Assembly: GCF_001940785.1 (NCBI RefSeq)
Contig: NZ_MSLS01000003.1
Location: forward strand, 90,647 to 154,646
DNA: 64,000 nt
From: Bacillus sp. MRMR6
GTDB taxonomy: Bacteria; Bacillota; Bacilli; Bacillales; Cytobacillaceae
Direction: 5' to 3'
Shown: in pieces, positions 18,087-26,173 of the stretch
Numbering within the stretch: position 1 is the stretch's first letter
Layout of the letters: each line of letters opens with the position of its first letter
Position numbers and translations under genes: made by a program
The notes under the pieces: model-generated
Told to the model about the DNA's origin: nothing
The model's database searches: none
The model's input: the letters and a program-made list of their open reading frames with translations, nothing else

Positions 18087-18129
18087 GGTGCCTGTCACCT
18101 TTAATTATGTCAACCTGGTGCCTGTCACC
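18087..18129. repeat. Two direct copies of GGTGCCTGTCACC between nuoH and nuoI
   Basis: Identical 13-base palindromic motifs at 18087-18099 and 18117-18129, 30 bases apart, fill the only sizeable gap in this part of the operon. The same motif lies inverted at 16775-16787. Confidence 0.7.
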
Positions 18130-18137
18130 CATTTTAT

Positions 18138-19145
18138 TTAGAAAAATAATGTTTTGATTAAAGCTGTTAAGAAAATGTTTGCCAATGCTACAGGGAACAG
18201 TACTTTCCAAGCGAATTCCATGAGTCTGTCGATTCGGAATCGCGGCAGTGTTGCCCGTAACCATATATAAACAAAGACAACCACGCTAAATTTGAGTGCA
18301 AACCAAACGGCACCAGGGATAAACCCTAAAATGTCGAGCGGTGGCAGCCAGCCGCCTAAGAAAATGACGGTGATCAAGGATGACATTGCGAATAAGTAAA
18401 CATATTCAGTCAGCATAAAGAATGCCCAACGGAATCCTGAATACTCAACAAAGTATCCGGCAACAAGCTCGTTCTCTGACTCTGGGAGATCGAATGGTGT
18501 CCGGTTTAATTCGGCAATCGATGCGATAAAGAACACAACAAACCCCACTGGCTGCAAGAAAATGAACCAAGCGGTTTCACCTTGCCGTAAGACAATATCA
18601 TTTAGGTTTAAGCTTCCTGATAAAAGGATTACGCCCAAGACGCTCATAACGAGCGGAATTTCATAGGAAATCATCTGTGCACCCGCACGCATGCCTCCTA
18701 GGAGCGCATATTTATTGTTAGATGCCCAGCCGCCAAGGACCAAGCCAAATACAGTCATTCCGGAAACGGCAATATAATAAAGCAGTCCCACCCCGATATC
18801 GGCAAATTGGAATCTGTCCGTAAACGGAATGGTCGCCAGTACCATAAAGGCTGGAGTAAAGGCAATGATTGGTGCCAGGATAAATAACGGCTTGTCGGCT
18901 GCCTTTGGTATTACGTCTTCTTTTAATAATAGTTTCAGAACGTCGGCTACCGTCTGCAATAATCCCCACTTACCACCGAGCTGGTTTGGGCCGTGACGTG
19001 CCTGCATGTATCCTAAAACCTTTCGCTCTGCTAAAATGGCATAGGTTACGAAGCCTAGTACCACTAATAGTAAGACAACGGCAAGTAAAAAGAAGATTCC
19101 AAAGTTGGCCCAGCCTGGACTGGAATGGAGCAACTCTTCTACCAT
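18138..19145 (-). CDS. nuoH: NADH-quinone oxidoreductase subunit H
   Basis: A 335-residue membrane subunit with about eight helices that forms the quinone cavity with NuoB and NuoD. Family motifs include AERKVLGYMQARHGPN, ELNRTPFDLPESENELVAGY and a C-terminal WLRATLPRFRIDRLMEF. The gene starts exactly where nuoD ends, one base overlapping. Confidence 0.97.
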   Translation of the reverse strand: MVEELLHSSPGWANFGIFFLLAVVLLLVVLGFVTYAILAERKVLGYMQARHGPNQLGGKWGLLQTVADVLKLLLKEDVIPKAADKPLFILAPIIAFTPAFMVLATIPFTDRFQFADIGVGLLYYIAVSGMTVFGLVLGGWASNNKYALLGGMRAGAQMISYEIPLVMSVLGVILLSGSLNLNDIVLRQGETAWFIFLQPVGFVVFFIASIAELNRTPFDLPESENELVAGYFVEYSGFRWAFFMLTEYVYLFAMSSLITVIFLGGWLPPLDILGFIPGAVWFALKFSVVVFVYIWLRATLPRFRIDRLMEFAWKVLFPVALANIFLTALIKTLFF

Positions 19146-20245
19146 TAGCCGTCCACCTCCCCAAGGACAATATCAATTGCCCCTAAAATCGCAATCAAGT
19201 TTGCAATATTTTCGCCTACTAATAATTTCGGAAGAATTTGCAGATTATAGAATGAAGGTCTTCTAAACTTCAAGCGATATGGCTCTTTTTTACCGTTACT
19301 TGCGATATAGCAGCCGATCTCTCCGCGTGGAGATTCAATTCTGACAAATGCCTCACCTTTTGGCGCCTTAATAATCTTCGGCACCTTTGCAAGGATATCA
19401 CCCTCCGCCGGAAATTGTTCACAGGCTTGCTCAAGGATATTTAATGATTCTTCGATTTCCTCTAAGCGAACATGATAGCGCGCCAAACAGTCTCCTGTTT
19501 CCCGTGTTACCGTCTTAAACTCAAAACGGTCATAGATTGAATAGGGTTCGTCTTTACGAAGATCCCATTTCACACCGGTACTGCGCAGATTCGGTCCACT
19601 TAGTGAATAGTTGATGGCATCTTCTTTCGAGTAAACGCCAACCCCTTTTACCCTGTCCAAAAAGATTTCATTTCCAGAAACCAGGTCGTGGTATCCCTTC
19701 AGCTGCTCGCGCAAATATGGAACAAATTCTCTGACCTTATCTACCCAGCCTTCAGGAGCATCCCACTTTACCCCGCCTACACGCATATAGTTAAACGTCA
19801 GGCGTGCACCTGATAGTTCATTCAGCATATTAATAATCATTTCGCGGTCACGGAAGGCATAAATAAATGGACTTGTTGCACCCAAGTCAAGGATGTATGT
19901 TCCCCATGCGACAAGATGGCTCGCAACGCGCCCAAGTTCCATTGCCATTACACGCAGATATTCGGCACGATCTGGCACTTGAATGCCCGTCATCGTTTCA
20001 ACTGCGTGACAAAGGACATAGTTATTGGTCATCGCTGACAAATAATCCATCCGGTCGGTATAAGGAATAATCTGCGTGTATTGGAGATCTTCCGCAATTT
20101 TTTCCGTACCGCGGTGTAAGTAGCCGATGACTGGAGTTGCTTCCGTGATAATTTCACCGTCTATTTTGACGACAAGCCGGAACACCCCGTGCGTACTTGG
20201 ATGCTGAGGACCGACGTTTAGTAACATTTCTTCTGTTCTGATCAT
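19145..20245 (-). CDS. nuoD: NADH-quinone oxidoreductase subunit D (49 kDa)
   Basis: NuoD lines the quinone-binding site and is related to hydrogenase large subunits. The 366-residue product has LNVGPQHPSTHGVFR at the N-terminus, with the quinone-site His and the later conserved Tyr, and ends with the usual AILGAIDIVLGEVDG. Length is slightly short of E. coli-type homologues, where C and D are fused; here they are separate. GGAGGTATAGCC precedes the ATG. Confidence 0.97.
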   Translation of the reverse strand: MIRTEEMLLNVGPQHPSTHGVFRLVVKIDGEIITEATPVIGYLHRGTEKIAEDLQYTQIIPYTDRMDYLSAMTNNYVLCHAVETMTGIQVPDRAEYLRVMAMELGRVASHLVAWGTYILDLGATSPFIYAFRDREMIINMLNELSGARLTFNYMRVGGVKWDAPEGWVDKVREFVPYLREQLKGYHDLVSGNEIFLDRVKGVGVYSKEDAINYSLSGPNLRSTGVKWDLRKDEPYSIYDRFEFKTVTRETGDCLARYHVRLEEIEESLNILEQACEQFPAEGDILAKVPKIIKAPKGEAFVRIESPRGEIGCYIASNGKKEPYRLKFRRPSFYNLQILPKLLVGENIANLIAILGAIDIVLGEVDG

Positions 20246-20248
20246 TGG

Positions 20249-21544
20249 CTATACCTCCACATCATACGGTTCATAATCTTTGCGCAGTGGATGGCCAACC
20301 CAATCTTCTCCAAGCATAATCCGATGTAAGTTCGGATGTCCGGTAAACTTTATTCCCAGTAAATCATACGCTTCGCACTCAGGCCAGTCTGCTCCTGCCC
20401 AAATAGGCTGCAAGGACTCGATTGTTGGTTCATCTCGGTCAATCTTCACCTTCAAGGCAACCGATTGACGGTTTTTGTATGAGTATAAGTGAACATACAC
20501 TTCCATATGGGTTTCAAAATCCGATCCATGAAGCTCTGATAGATAATCAAACCCTAGGAGCTCGTTATACTTTAAAAATTGAGCCAGTTTGAAATATGTA
20601 TCACGCTTCGCCACAAGGGTCGGAACGTCCTTTGATAATTTATTAATATAAGAATCTTCTAATATGTCAGCGCCTAGGTTTTCTTCTATCACCTTTCTGT
20701 ATTTATCAAGGAAAGGTTGATTTGCTGATGGTGCCGCTGGGGCTTCCTCGGCTGCCGTGTCGCCAGTTTTTCCAGCTACTTTTGCTTTTGCTGCTGCCGC
20801 CGCTTTCGCCTTGGCTTTTGCCGCTGCAATTGCTTTCGCCTTTTCGTCATCGCCGCCCGCTGTGTCCTCGGTTCCGCCTGCTTTTGCCGCTGCCGCTGCT
20901 TTTGCCTTCGCCGCTGCTGCCGCTTTGGCTTTCGCTACTGCTGCTGCCTTTTTCTTCGCAAGATCATCTGCATCACCAGAGTCCGCCGCTTCTTCAGCTG
21001 GCGTATCTCCCGCGAGCTCCATCGCCTTACGCTTTGCCGCTGCTGCCGCTTTGGCTTTCGCTACTGCTGCTGCCTTTTTCTTCGCAAGATCATCTGCATC
21101 ACCAGAGTCCGCCGCTTCTTCAGCTGGCGTATCTCCCTCGAGCTCCATCGCCTTACGCTTTGCCGCTGCCGCCGCTTTTGCCTTCGCTACTGCTGCTGCT
21201 TTTTTCTTCGCAAGGTCATCTGAGTCACCGCTCAGTTCAGGCTCAGAGGTTTCTACCACTGACGCTTCGGACGCTGGCTCCTCATCTGTGATTCCTTCGC
21301 GTTTCTTTTTCGCTAATGCTGCAGCTTTCGCTTTCGCCGCCGCAGCTGCCTTTTTCTTCGCAAGGTCAGCGTCGCCGGACCCAAATGTTGCTTCCTCTTT
21401 AGGGGCCTCCGGTTCGGTTTCCTGTTTCGGTGCCGCTGCTGCCGTTTCGCCTGCTTCCTTCGCCTTACGTCTAGCTAAAGCTGCAGCCTTGGCCTTTTCA
21501 GCGGCCTCCTTCTTCAATTGGTCGAGATCTTTTTCCCCGCTCAT
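20249..21544 (-). CDS. nuoC: NADH-quinone oxidoreductase subunit C with long Ala/Lys repeat extension
   Basis: NuoC (30-kDa subunit) supports NuoD in the peripheral arm. The conserved domain occupies only about residues 275-431 and ends with HPLRKDYEP. Before it lie about 270 residues built of Ala/Lys-rich blocks (DLAKKKAAA, AKAKAAAAAK) separated by acidic Thr/Pro/Glu linkers. Two successive blocks repeat with a 42-residue, 126-bp period and are nearly identical at DNA level (around 20960 and 21086). Some Bacillaceae NuoC proteins have charged extensions, but this one more than doubles the subunit. The extension is probably helical and surface exposed; its function is unknown. A GAAGGTGATC site supports the start at 21544, so the extension is translated. 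Confidence 0.93.
   Translation of the reverse strand: MSGEKDLDQLKKEAAEKAKAAALARRKAKEAGETAAAAPKQETEPEAPKEEATFGSGDADLAKKKAAAAAKAKAAALAKKKREGITDEEPASEASVVETSEPELSGDSDDLAKKKAAAVAKAKAAAAAKRKAMELEGDTPAEEAADSGDADDLAKKKAAAVAKAKAAAAAKRKAMELAGDTPAEEAADSGDADDLAKKKAAAVAKAKAAAAAKAKAAAAAKAGGTEDTAGGDDEKAKAIAAAKAKAKAAAAAKAKVAGKTGDTAAEEAPAAPSANQPFLDKYRKVIEENLGADILEDSYINKLSKDVPTLVAKRDTYFKLAQFLKYNELLGFDYLSELHGSDFETHMEVYVHLYSYKNRQSVALKVKIDRDEPTIESLQPIWAGADWPECEAYDLLGIKFTGHPNLHRIMLGEDWVGHPLRKDYEPYDVEV
20950..21185. repeat. 126-bp in-frame tandem repeat in nuoC
   Basis: Two nearly identical units of 126 bp (42 codons) encode the block running from DLAKKKAAAV to GDTPAEEAADSGDAD. The segment AGATCATCTGCATCACCAGA occurs at 20961 and again at 21087. 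Less similar units flank them. The period is in frame, so unit gain or loss would alter only subunit length. Confidence 0.85.
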
Positions 21545-21547
21545 CGG

Positions 21548-22060
21548 TTAGATCACCTTCTTCCCAGTCTTCGCTTCGTAACGAATCTTTTCCTTTAATT
21601 TATTTATTCCATAAATTAATGCCGCTGGGTTTGGAGGGCAGCCAGGAATGTACACATCAACCGGTACGATTTGGTCAACACCTTTAACCACTGAATACGA
21701 CTTCACATACGGCCCGCCTGCAGTGGCACAGGATCCCATCGCAATTACCCATTTCGGCTCCGGCATTTGATCATACAAACGGCGGACAATCGGCGCCATT
21801 TTCTTGGTCACCGTACCAGATACAATCATACAATCAGATTGCCTTGGTGATGTACGGAAAATCGTCCCAAATCGGTCAAGGTCATAATTTGCTCCCCCCG
21901 TACCCATCATTTCAATCGCACAACAAGCCAGACCAAATGTCATCGGCCACAGCGAATTACTGCGCGCCCATGCTTTAATTTGCTCCAGCGTAGCGAAAAA
22001 CACATTTCTTTCTAACTCCTGCATTTCTTCTGGCGAAAGGTTGTCTAGTTTTAAATCCAT
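21548..22060 (-). CDS. nuoB: NADH-quinone oxidoreductase subunit B
   Basis: NuoB holds cluster N2, the last Fe-S centre before quinone. The 170-residue protein shows the unusual adjacent cysteines in [11 protein letters not shown] (C46, C47) plus the ligands in [10 protein letters not shown] and YIPGCPPNP. Length is normal. It overlaps nuoA by ten bases, and its start follows AAGAAGGTGC. Confidence 0.97.
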   Translation of the reverse strand: MDLKLDNLSPEEMQELERNVFFATLEQIKAWARSNSLWPMTFGLACCAIEMMGTGGANYDLDRFGTIFRTSPRQSDCMIVSGTVTKKMAPIVRRLYDQMPEPKWVIAMGSCATAGGPYVKSYSVVKGVDQIVPVDVYIPGCPPNPAALIYGINKLKEKIRYEAKTGKKVI

Positions 22061-22425
22061 TGTAGCACCTTCTTATTCCAAGCGTAGATTAAGCCAATTA
22101 ACAGCATCACTACAAATATCAACATCTCAATTAACGCAAAAACTCCAAGCTTTTCATAGGCAACAGCCCAAGGATATAAAAATACAGTCTCTACATCAAA
22201 AATAACAAACATAAGGGCAAAAATATAATAGCGGACATTGAACTGTACACGGGAATCGTGAAACGGATCAATACCGCTTTCATACGTGGTATACTTCTGT
22301 TCACTCGGCTTATGAGGACGCAAAAGCTTACCTAAATATAACGCCACCACTGGCAGCAAAACCCCAAGACATAGGAACACAAAAACTATCAGATAATTAT
22401 TCTGATATAAATTAAAAAGTTCCAT
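22051..22425 (-). CDS. nuoA: NADH-quinone oxidoreductase subunit A
   Basis: A 124-residue subunit with three helices and the family motif [20 protein letters not shown] in the matrix-side loop. First gene of the nuo operon. The ATG at 22425 follows GGAGGGGATAGGC; an in-frame TTG 15 bases upstream overlaps that ribosome site and is rejected. A sigma-A-like promoter is about 60 bases upstream. Confidence 0.95.
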   Translation of the reverse strand: MELFNLYQNNYLIVFVFLCLGVLLPVVALYLGKLLRPHKPSEQKYTTYESGIDPFHDSRVQFNVRYYIFALMFVIFDVETVFLYPWAVAYEKLGVFALIEMLIFVVMLLIGLIYAWNKKVLQWI

Positions 22426-22482
22426 GCCTATCCCCTCCAATGTTGTAAATTTTCATATTAATGAAATTTGTAACCGATAACA

Positions 22483-22511
22483 ATTATAGCATTGTTACAA
22501 ACTTGTGTCGA
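22483..22511 (-). promoter_or_regulatory. Sigma-A promoter of the nuo operon
   Basis: TCGACA (22506-22511, one mismatch to TTGACA), 17 bp, TATAAT (22483-22488) on the minus strand. The -35 lies within the outer arm of the palindromic element at 22502-22706. Confidence 0.7.
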
Positions 22512-22706
22512 CCGCGCCCACTTTAAAAATTGGAAATTCTATCGCCGCAAAATTTCCCATTCCAAGCGTTTGAGAGCTCGCTCTCAGGAAACGCCTTGGA
22601 ATGGGGAATTTTGCAAGCTTCAGCGATAGCTGAAGCGCAAGTTGCGATAGCAACTGGCGAGAGAATTTCCAATTTTTCAACCAGGACCGGTCTTAGTCGA
22701 CACAAG
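22502..22706. repeat. Multi-armed palindromic element upstream of nuoA
   Basis: Nested perfect or near-perfect inverted repeats: an 11-bp outer pair (22502-22512/22696-22706), a 16-bp pair (22525-22540/22662-22677), and inside it three arms: 20 bp with one mismatch (22547-22566/22595-22614) capped by a TGAGAG/CTCTCA hairpin (22571-22586), an 8-bp stem with GATA loop (22617-22636) and a 5-bp stem with GATA loop (22641-22654). No coding potential is evident. It could be a MITE-like element or a structured RNA. Confidence 0.8.
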
Positions 22707-22722
22707 GCCCCAGCCCTGAGCG

Positions 22723-22871
22723 TTTGCGTGATCTCGCAGTTATAGCTGCCTGAAATCACTTCAGAGATGACGCAAAAAGCGAATGGTATCAATATAGAAG
22801 AAAGCTTACCTGCACGTGATCTGAAGCAAAGCGGAAGATGACGTGCCTTTTTAAACAGGCTCGCAAGAGCC
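22723..22871. repeat. Second hairpin cluster upstream of nuoA
   Basis: A 13-bp closing helix with one mismatch (22723-22735/22764-22776) encloses GCAGT/GCTGC and CTGAA/TTCAG hairpins, giving a three-way junction. An 11-bp stem with one mismatch (22812-22822/22836-22846) is followed by CTTTTT on the plus strand, like a terminator, and then GGCTC-GCAA-GAGCC (22858-22871). From here to 23241 I see no gene. Confidence 0.7.
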
Positions 22872-23241
22872 ATGCACAGCAACAGGCTCGCAAGATCCGC
22901 GTCCATCCCCCTGTTGACAACTACCCTTATTAAACACCAAATTTTTCAATATCACAGTGATAATTGTCATGAAAAGTTCACTGGATACACGCATTTTGGT
23001 AAAAAAGCTCACTATCTCACAAACATTTCCTCTATCTTAAAATGTGGTATTATGCATTTACTCTATAGGTATGTACAAAAAAACTAGGAAATACGTAAAA
23101 AAACAATAACTATTTATTTTTCACTACTATTGAAAAATTCACCTGCCATTTCAAACAATTTATCAGTGGCTACACATTATTTTGGACAAAAAGGTCACTC
23201 TCTTGGTTCCCTCCACATCAAACTCACACAGAGAACGACCA

Positions 23242-23406
23242 CTAGATAAATGCTCGAATTACCACAAATATGCTTAATACCAGTCCAATAAGGGCAAGAA
23301 AAGAAAAAACCACTAATTCTTTCATTTCTCTTTTTCTTACTAACTGTGGAACTTCCCAGGCAAAAAGTATCGCAAAAATGGATATCATCATTAAAATCTT
23401 CAGCAT
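23242..23406 (-). CDS. Small two-helix membrane protein, putative germinant receptor D subunit
   Basis: A 54-codon gene found 13 bases after gerC. The product starts MLKILMMISIFAILFAWEVP and has two hydrophobic helices (about residues 2-16 and 32-52) linked by a charged turn (VRKREMKE). AAAGGA lies eight bases before the ATG. Small two-helix D-subunit proteins are known to be encoded in or beside gerA-type operons and to modulate the receptors; size, topology and position match, but the assignment is by context and not by sequence identity. Confidence 0.65.
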   Translation of the reverse strand: MLKILMMISIFAILFAWEVPQLVRKREMKELVVFSFLALIGLVLSIFVVIRAFI

Positions 23407-23419
23407 TTTTTTATCCTTT

Positions 23420-24580
23420 TCATTTAATTAAGCCAATTCTTCTTATGAAGGTTTTTGAAGTTATCTGAACGTCTAATTGGGGAAATCTTTGTTCCCAATC
23501 ATTTTTATAGGTCGCATTCCATTCTCTTGGATATTTCTTGTATACCGATTGCCCGAATCCGAATATGTCTGACTGATAGCCCTTTTGCGCCTTATCCACG
23601 ACCATTTGGACTCTTTTCCTAACATTCTTATTAATTTCTTTTTGAATATCCTCAAGTACTTTTGTGTCTGAAAGATCTAACTGTGAGTCATTTTCTATTA
23701 CACTCATTTCTGAGGTCACATTCAATCTCATTTTTATTTCATCATGTTTTAGAATGGGAATCCTTTTCGTCTCTGCTCTACTAATTTCCATACTTATGTT
23801 CCCGCCGCCTTTCTCTTGAGGAACCTTAATCGTAATAACTCCTGTTTCAATTTCATCACGAATCCAAAGCAGGCCGCGCGTTTCCACTTCATCCATCCAG
23901 CCCACCAATTTGTCATCTTTAAACACAGCAAGTCCATTAATCGCTTGTGTTTTTGTTTTATTTTTGGAATCAACCTCTAGTGGCTTTAAAGAATACTGGG
24001 GGGCAAATGGTTCTATACCCTCTGTAAGAATCATGTTTAAAAAATCCCTAACATACACGGTTACACCTACATTCAGTTTTGCCAGTTCTTTCATTTCTTC
24101 CGCCGAAATGTTTTCAAACTTTGGTATGATGGTGATGATTTCAGAGGCTTTACCCTTTGTAAACATGACAAAACTGTTTATCCGAGGCTCAGCGTACCTT
24201 GTATGGAAATCAATTATATGATAAACCCCTTGTTTTGCTAAGTCCTCTCCAATCAAAAGGACCCGACTTTGAGAGAAGAATATTCTCCTAGGCAGCTTTC
24301 CTTGGATATTTCGGTATGCTTCTGATACGGTAGCACCCGTTTCTGAAATAAGGATGGTGCTTTGCTCACTGCTTCCGCCCTGGCCTCCCCCAGTTGATCC
24401 TAACTTTGCTGGAACTGCTACTTGAAGCGATAAGCGAAGTTGATTTTCTTCTACAAGGTCTATTCCAATTGCCGATACAATGGCAATATCGTTAATTTCA
24501 GACCGGTCCCAGCAGCCTGCAAGGATACTCATTGTGATTACCCAAAGTGGAAATAGTCTAATCCCTTTCATCGATACCAT
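23420..24580 (-). CDS. gerC: Germinant receptor lipoprotein, GerAC family
   Basis: The C subunit of a GerA-type spore germinant receptor in the spore inner membrane. The 386-residue product has a lipoprotein signal peptide with lipobox LAGC-W-D (cysteine at about residue 23) and the Ger(x)C domains, including the NDIAIVSAIGIDL start and the SQSRVLLIGEDLAKQGV region. Two ATGs (24580 and 24571) are possible after AAAAGGACAGG. It follows gerA by about 20 bases. Confidence 0.93.
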   Translation of the reverse strand: MVSMKGIRLFPLWVITMSILAGCWDRSEINDIAIVSAIGIDLVEENQLRLSLQVAVPAKLGSTGGGQGGSSEQSTILISETGATVSEAYRNIQGKLPRRIFFSQSRVLLIGEDLAKQGVYHIIDFHTRYAEPRINSFVMFTKGKASEIITIIPKFENISAEEMKELAKLNVGVTVYVRDFLNMILTEGIEPFAPQYSLKPLEVDSKNKTKTQAINGLAVFKDDKLVGWMDEVETRGLLWIRDEIETGVITIKVPQEKGGGNISMEISRAETKRIPILKHDEIKMRLNVTSEMSVIENDSQLDLSDTKVLEDIQKEINKNVRKRVQMVVDKAQKGYQSDIFGFGQSVYKKYPREWNATYKNDWEQRFPQLDVQITSKTFIRRIGLIK

Positions 24581-24600
24581 CCTGTCCTTTTAAAAACATA

Positions 24601-26160
24601 CTAGTATTTACGATTTCGAGTTCTCACCCTCTTCATGTTTCCTTTTCCCGTTTCATGCGGGCGTTCATTCATTTTCCACCACGGAACGCGGATAAAGATA
24701 TCTTTAAGGTTGTTATAATGAAATGGGGCAACAGGTGCAAAATAAGGAACACCAAACGAACGAAGCTGAACGAGGTGAACCATTACAAAGAAAACTCCAA
24801 GGAGAATACCATAAAAACCAAGCGTCCCCGCGAGAAAAATCATAAAAAAGCGAAGGAGGCGAATCGCACCTGTTAGAGGGTAACTAGGAAACATAAACGA
24901 GGCAATCCCTGTTGTTGCTACTACAATGACTAGTGGTGCGGAAACAATTCCAGCCTCAACAGCTGCCTGACCAATTACCAACGCTCCGACTATACTTACG
25001 GTCGAGCCAATCGGTTTTGGCAGACGCAACCCCGCTTCCCTTAACGCCTCAAAGGTTATTTCCATTAATAATGCTTCAACCACCGCTGGAAAGGGCACCT
25101 TTTCCCTGGAGGCAGCGACACTAAATATTAGATTAGTTGGCAATAATTCATGATGGAAGGTGGTCACCGCAATATAAATAGCAGGAAATAATAAAGCAAC
25201 TAATAAAAATAAATATCTAATCATCCTTATAAACGAAGTCATAATAAATCTTCCATAATAATCCTCTGGAGAACTCATCATCTCAAAAAAAGTGATAGGC
25301 ACTATAAGTGCAAAAGGACTATTTTCAACGATAATCCCTACTTTTCCTTCAAGAAGATTACCTACTACCCGATCCGGCCGTTCTGTCTGCAGCACTTGAG
25401 GAAACAGTGAAAATGGATGATCCTCAATAAACTCAACAATATACCCACTATCCTCAATCGCATCGATATCAATTCGCTTTAATCGGCTTCGAACTTCCTC
25501 GATAATTGACGGCTGTGCGATATCTTCAAGATATGCAATGACTACTTCCGTTTTAGAAAGGGTTCCAATCTTCATATATTCAAATTTCAATTTAGTTGTT
25601 TTTATCCGTCTTCGAATCATACTTATGTTCGTTCCGATATTTTCAGTAAAACCTTCTCTTGGACCTATGACAACAGCTTCAGACACTGGTTCATCTACTG
25701 AACGCTCTTCCCATGACTGTTCGCTTATAATAAGTGCTTTTTTAAAGCCATTCAATAGTAATATCGTTCCGCCTGACAAAATTTCGTCAATCACATCCTG
25801 GAATGTTTCCCCTTGAGCAATTTGAGCTGAGCTTAGCACAGCTGTGATCTGATCAATACTTTGTTTCGAAAGCTTTTGTAATTCCTCTCCATTGCTTAAC
25901 AAAGGCTTGATTACATGTGATTCCATTCTTTCTACATTCACCAAGCCGCTAAGGTATAAAATGACAGCAGAGTGAACAGAGTTGATTTCAAGCTCCCGAT
26001 AAGCAAAATCCCCAGCCCCTTCAAAAAGCTGTTTTATCTTTGTAAAGTCATCAACAAGGATGCCCGATAATCCATCATTTTCATTACTAACCTGAATTTC
26101 AACCCGATTATAGGTTTTATTATTTGCCGCAAATTTTAATATCCGCTTTAAAATTCTCAA
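24601..26160 (-). CDS. gerA: Germinant receptor A subunit, GerAA family
   Basis: The A subunit of the germinant receptor, about 519 residues. A soluble N-terminal half (about 1-290) is followed by about five transmembrane segments; family motifs include REGFTENIGTNISMIRRR and the membrane-proximal NSPFALIVPITFFEMMSSPEDYYGR. No ATG fits near the expected start; I prefer TTG at 26160, eight bases after AGGGTGG, though GTG codons at 26169 or 26172 are possible. The signal to which this receptor responds cannot be read from sequence. Confidence 0.93.
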   Translation of the reverse strand: MRILKRILKFAANNKTYNRVEIQVSNENDGLSGILVDDFTKIKQLFEGAGDFAYRELEINSVHSAVILYLSGLVNVERMESHVIKPLLSNGEELQKLSKQSIDQITAVLSSAQIAQGETFQDVIDEILSGGTILLLNGFKKALIISEQSWEERSVDEPVSEAVVIGPREGFTENIGTNISMIRRRIKTTKLKFEYMKIGTLSKTEVVIAYLEDIAQPSIIEEVRSRLKRIDIDAIEDSGYIVEFIEDHPFSLFPQVLQTERPDRVVGNLLEGKVGIIVENSPFALIVPITFFEMMSSPEDYYGRFIMTSFIRMIRYLFLLVALLFPAIYIAVTTFHHELLPTNLIFSVAASREKVPFPAVVEALLMEITFEALREAGLRLPKPIGSTVSIVGALVIGQAAVEAGIVSAPLVIVVATTGIASFMFPSYPLTGAIRLLRFFMIFLAGTLGFYGILLGVFFVMVHLVQLRSFGVPYFAPVAPFHYNNLKDIFIRVPWWKMNERPHETGKGNMKRVRTRNRKY

Positions 26161-26173
26161 TGGCCGCACCACC

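Noticed and set aside
20757-21551. A 264-codon plus-strand open frame rich in Ala and Phe opposite nuoC
   Set aside because: It is the antisense reading of the Ala/Lys repeats; GC-rich codons on one strand keep the other open, and there is no ribosome site or family match.
22523-22906. A 127-codon minus-strand frame in the palindromic region
   Set aside because: Its sequence is composed of the inverted repeats themselves, it lacks a ribosome site and it has no recognisable domain.
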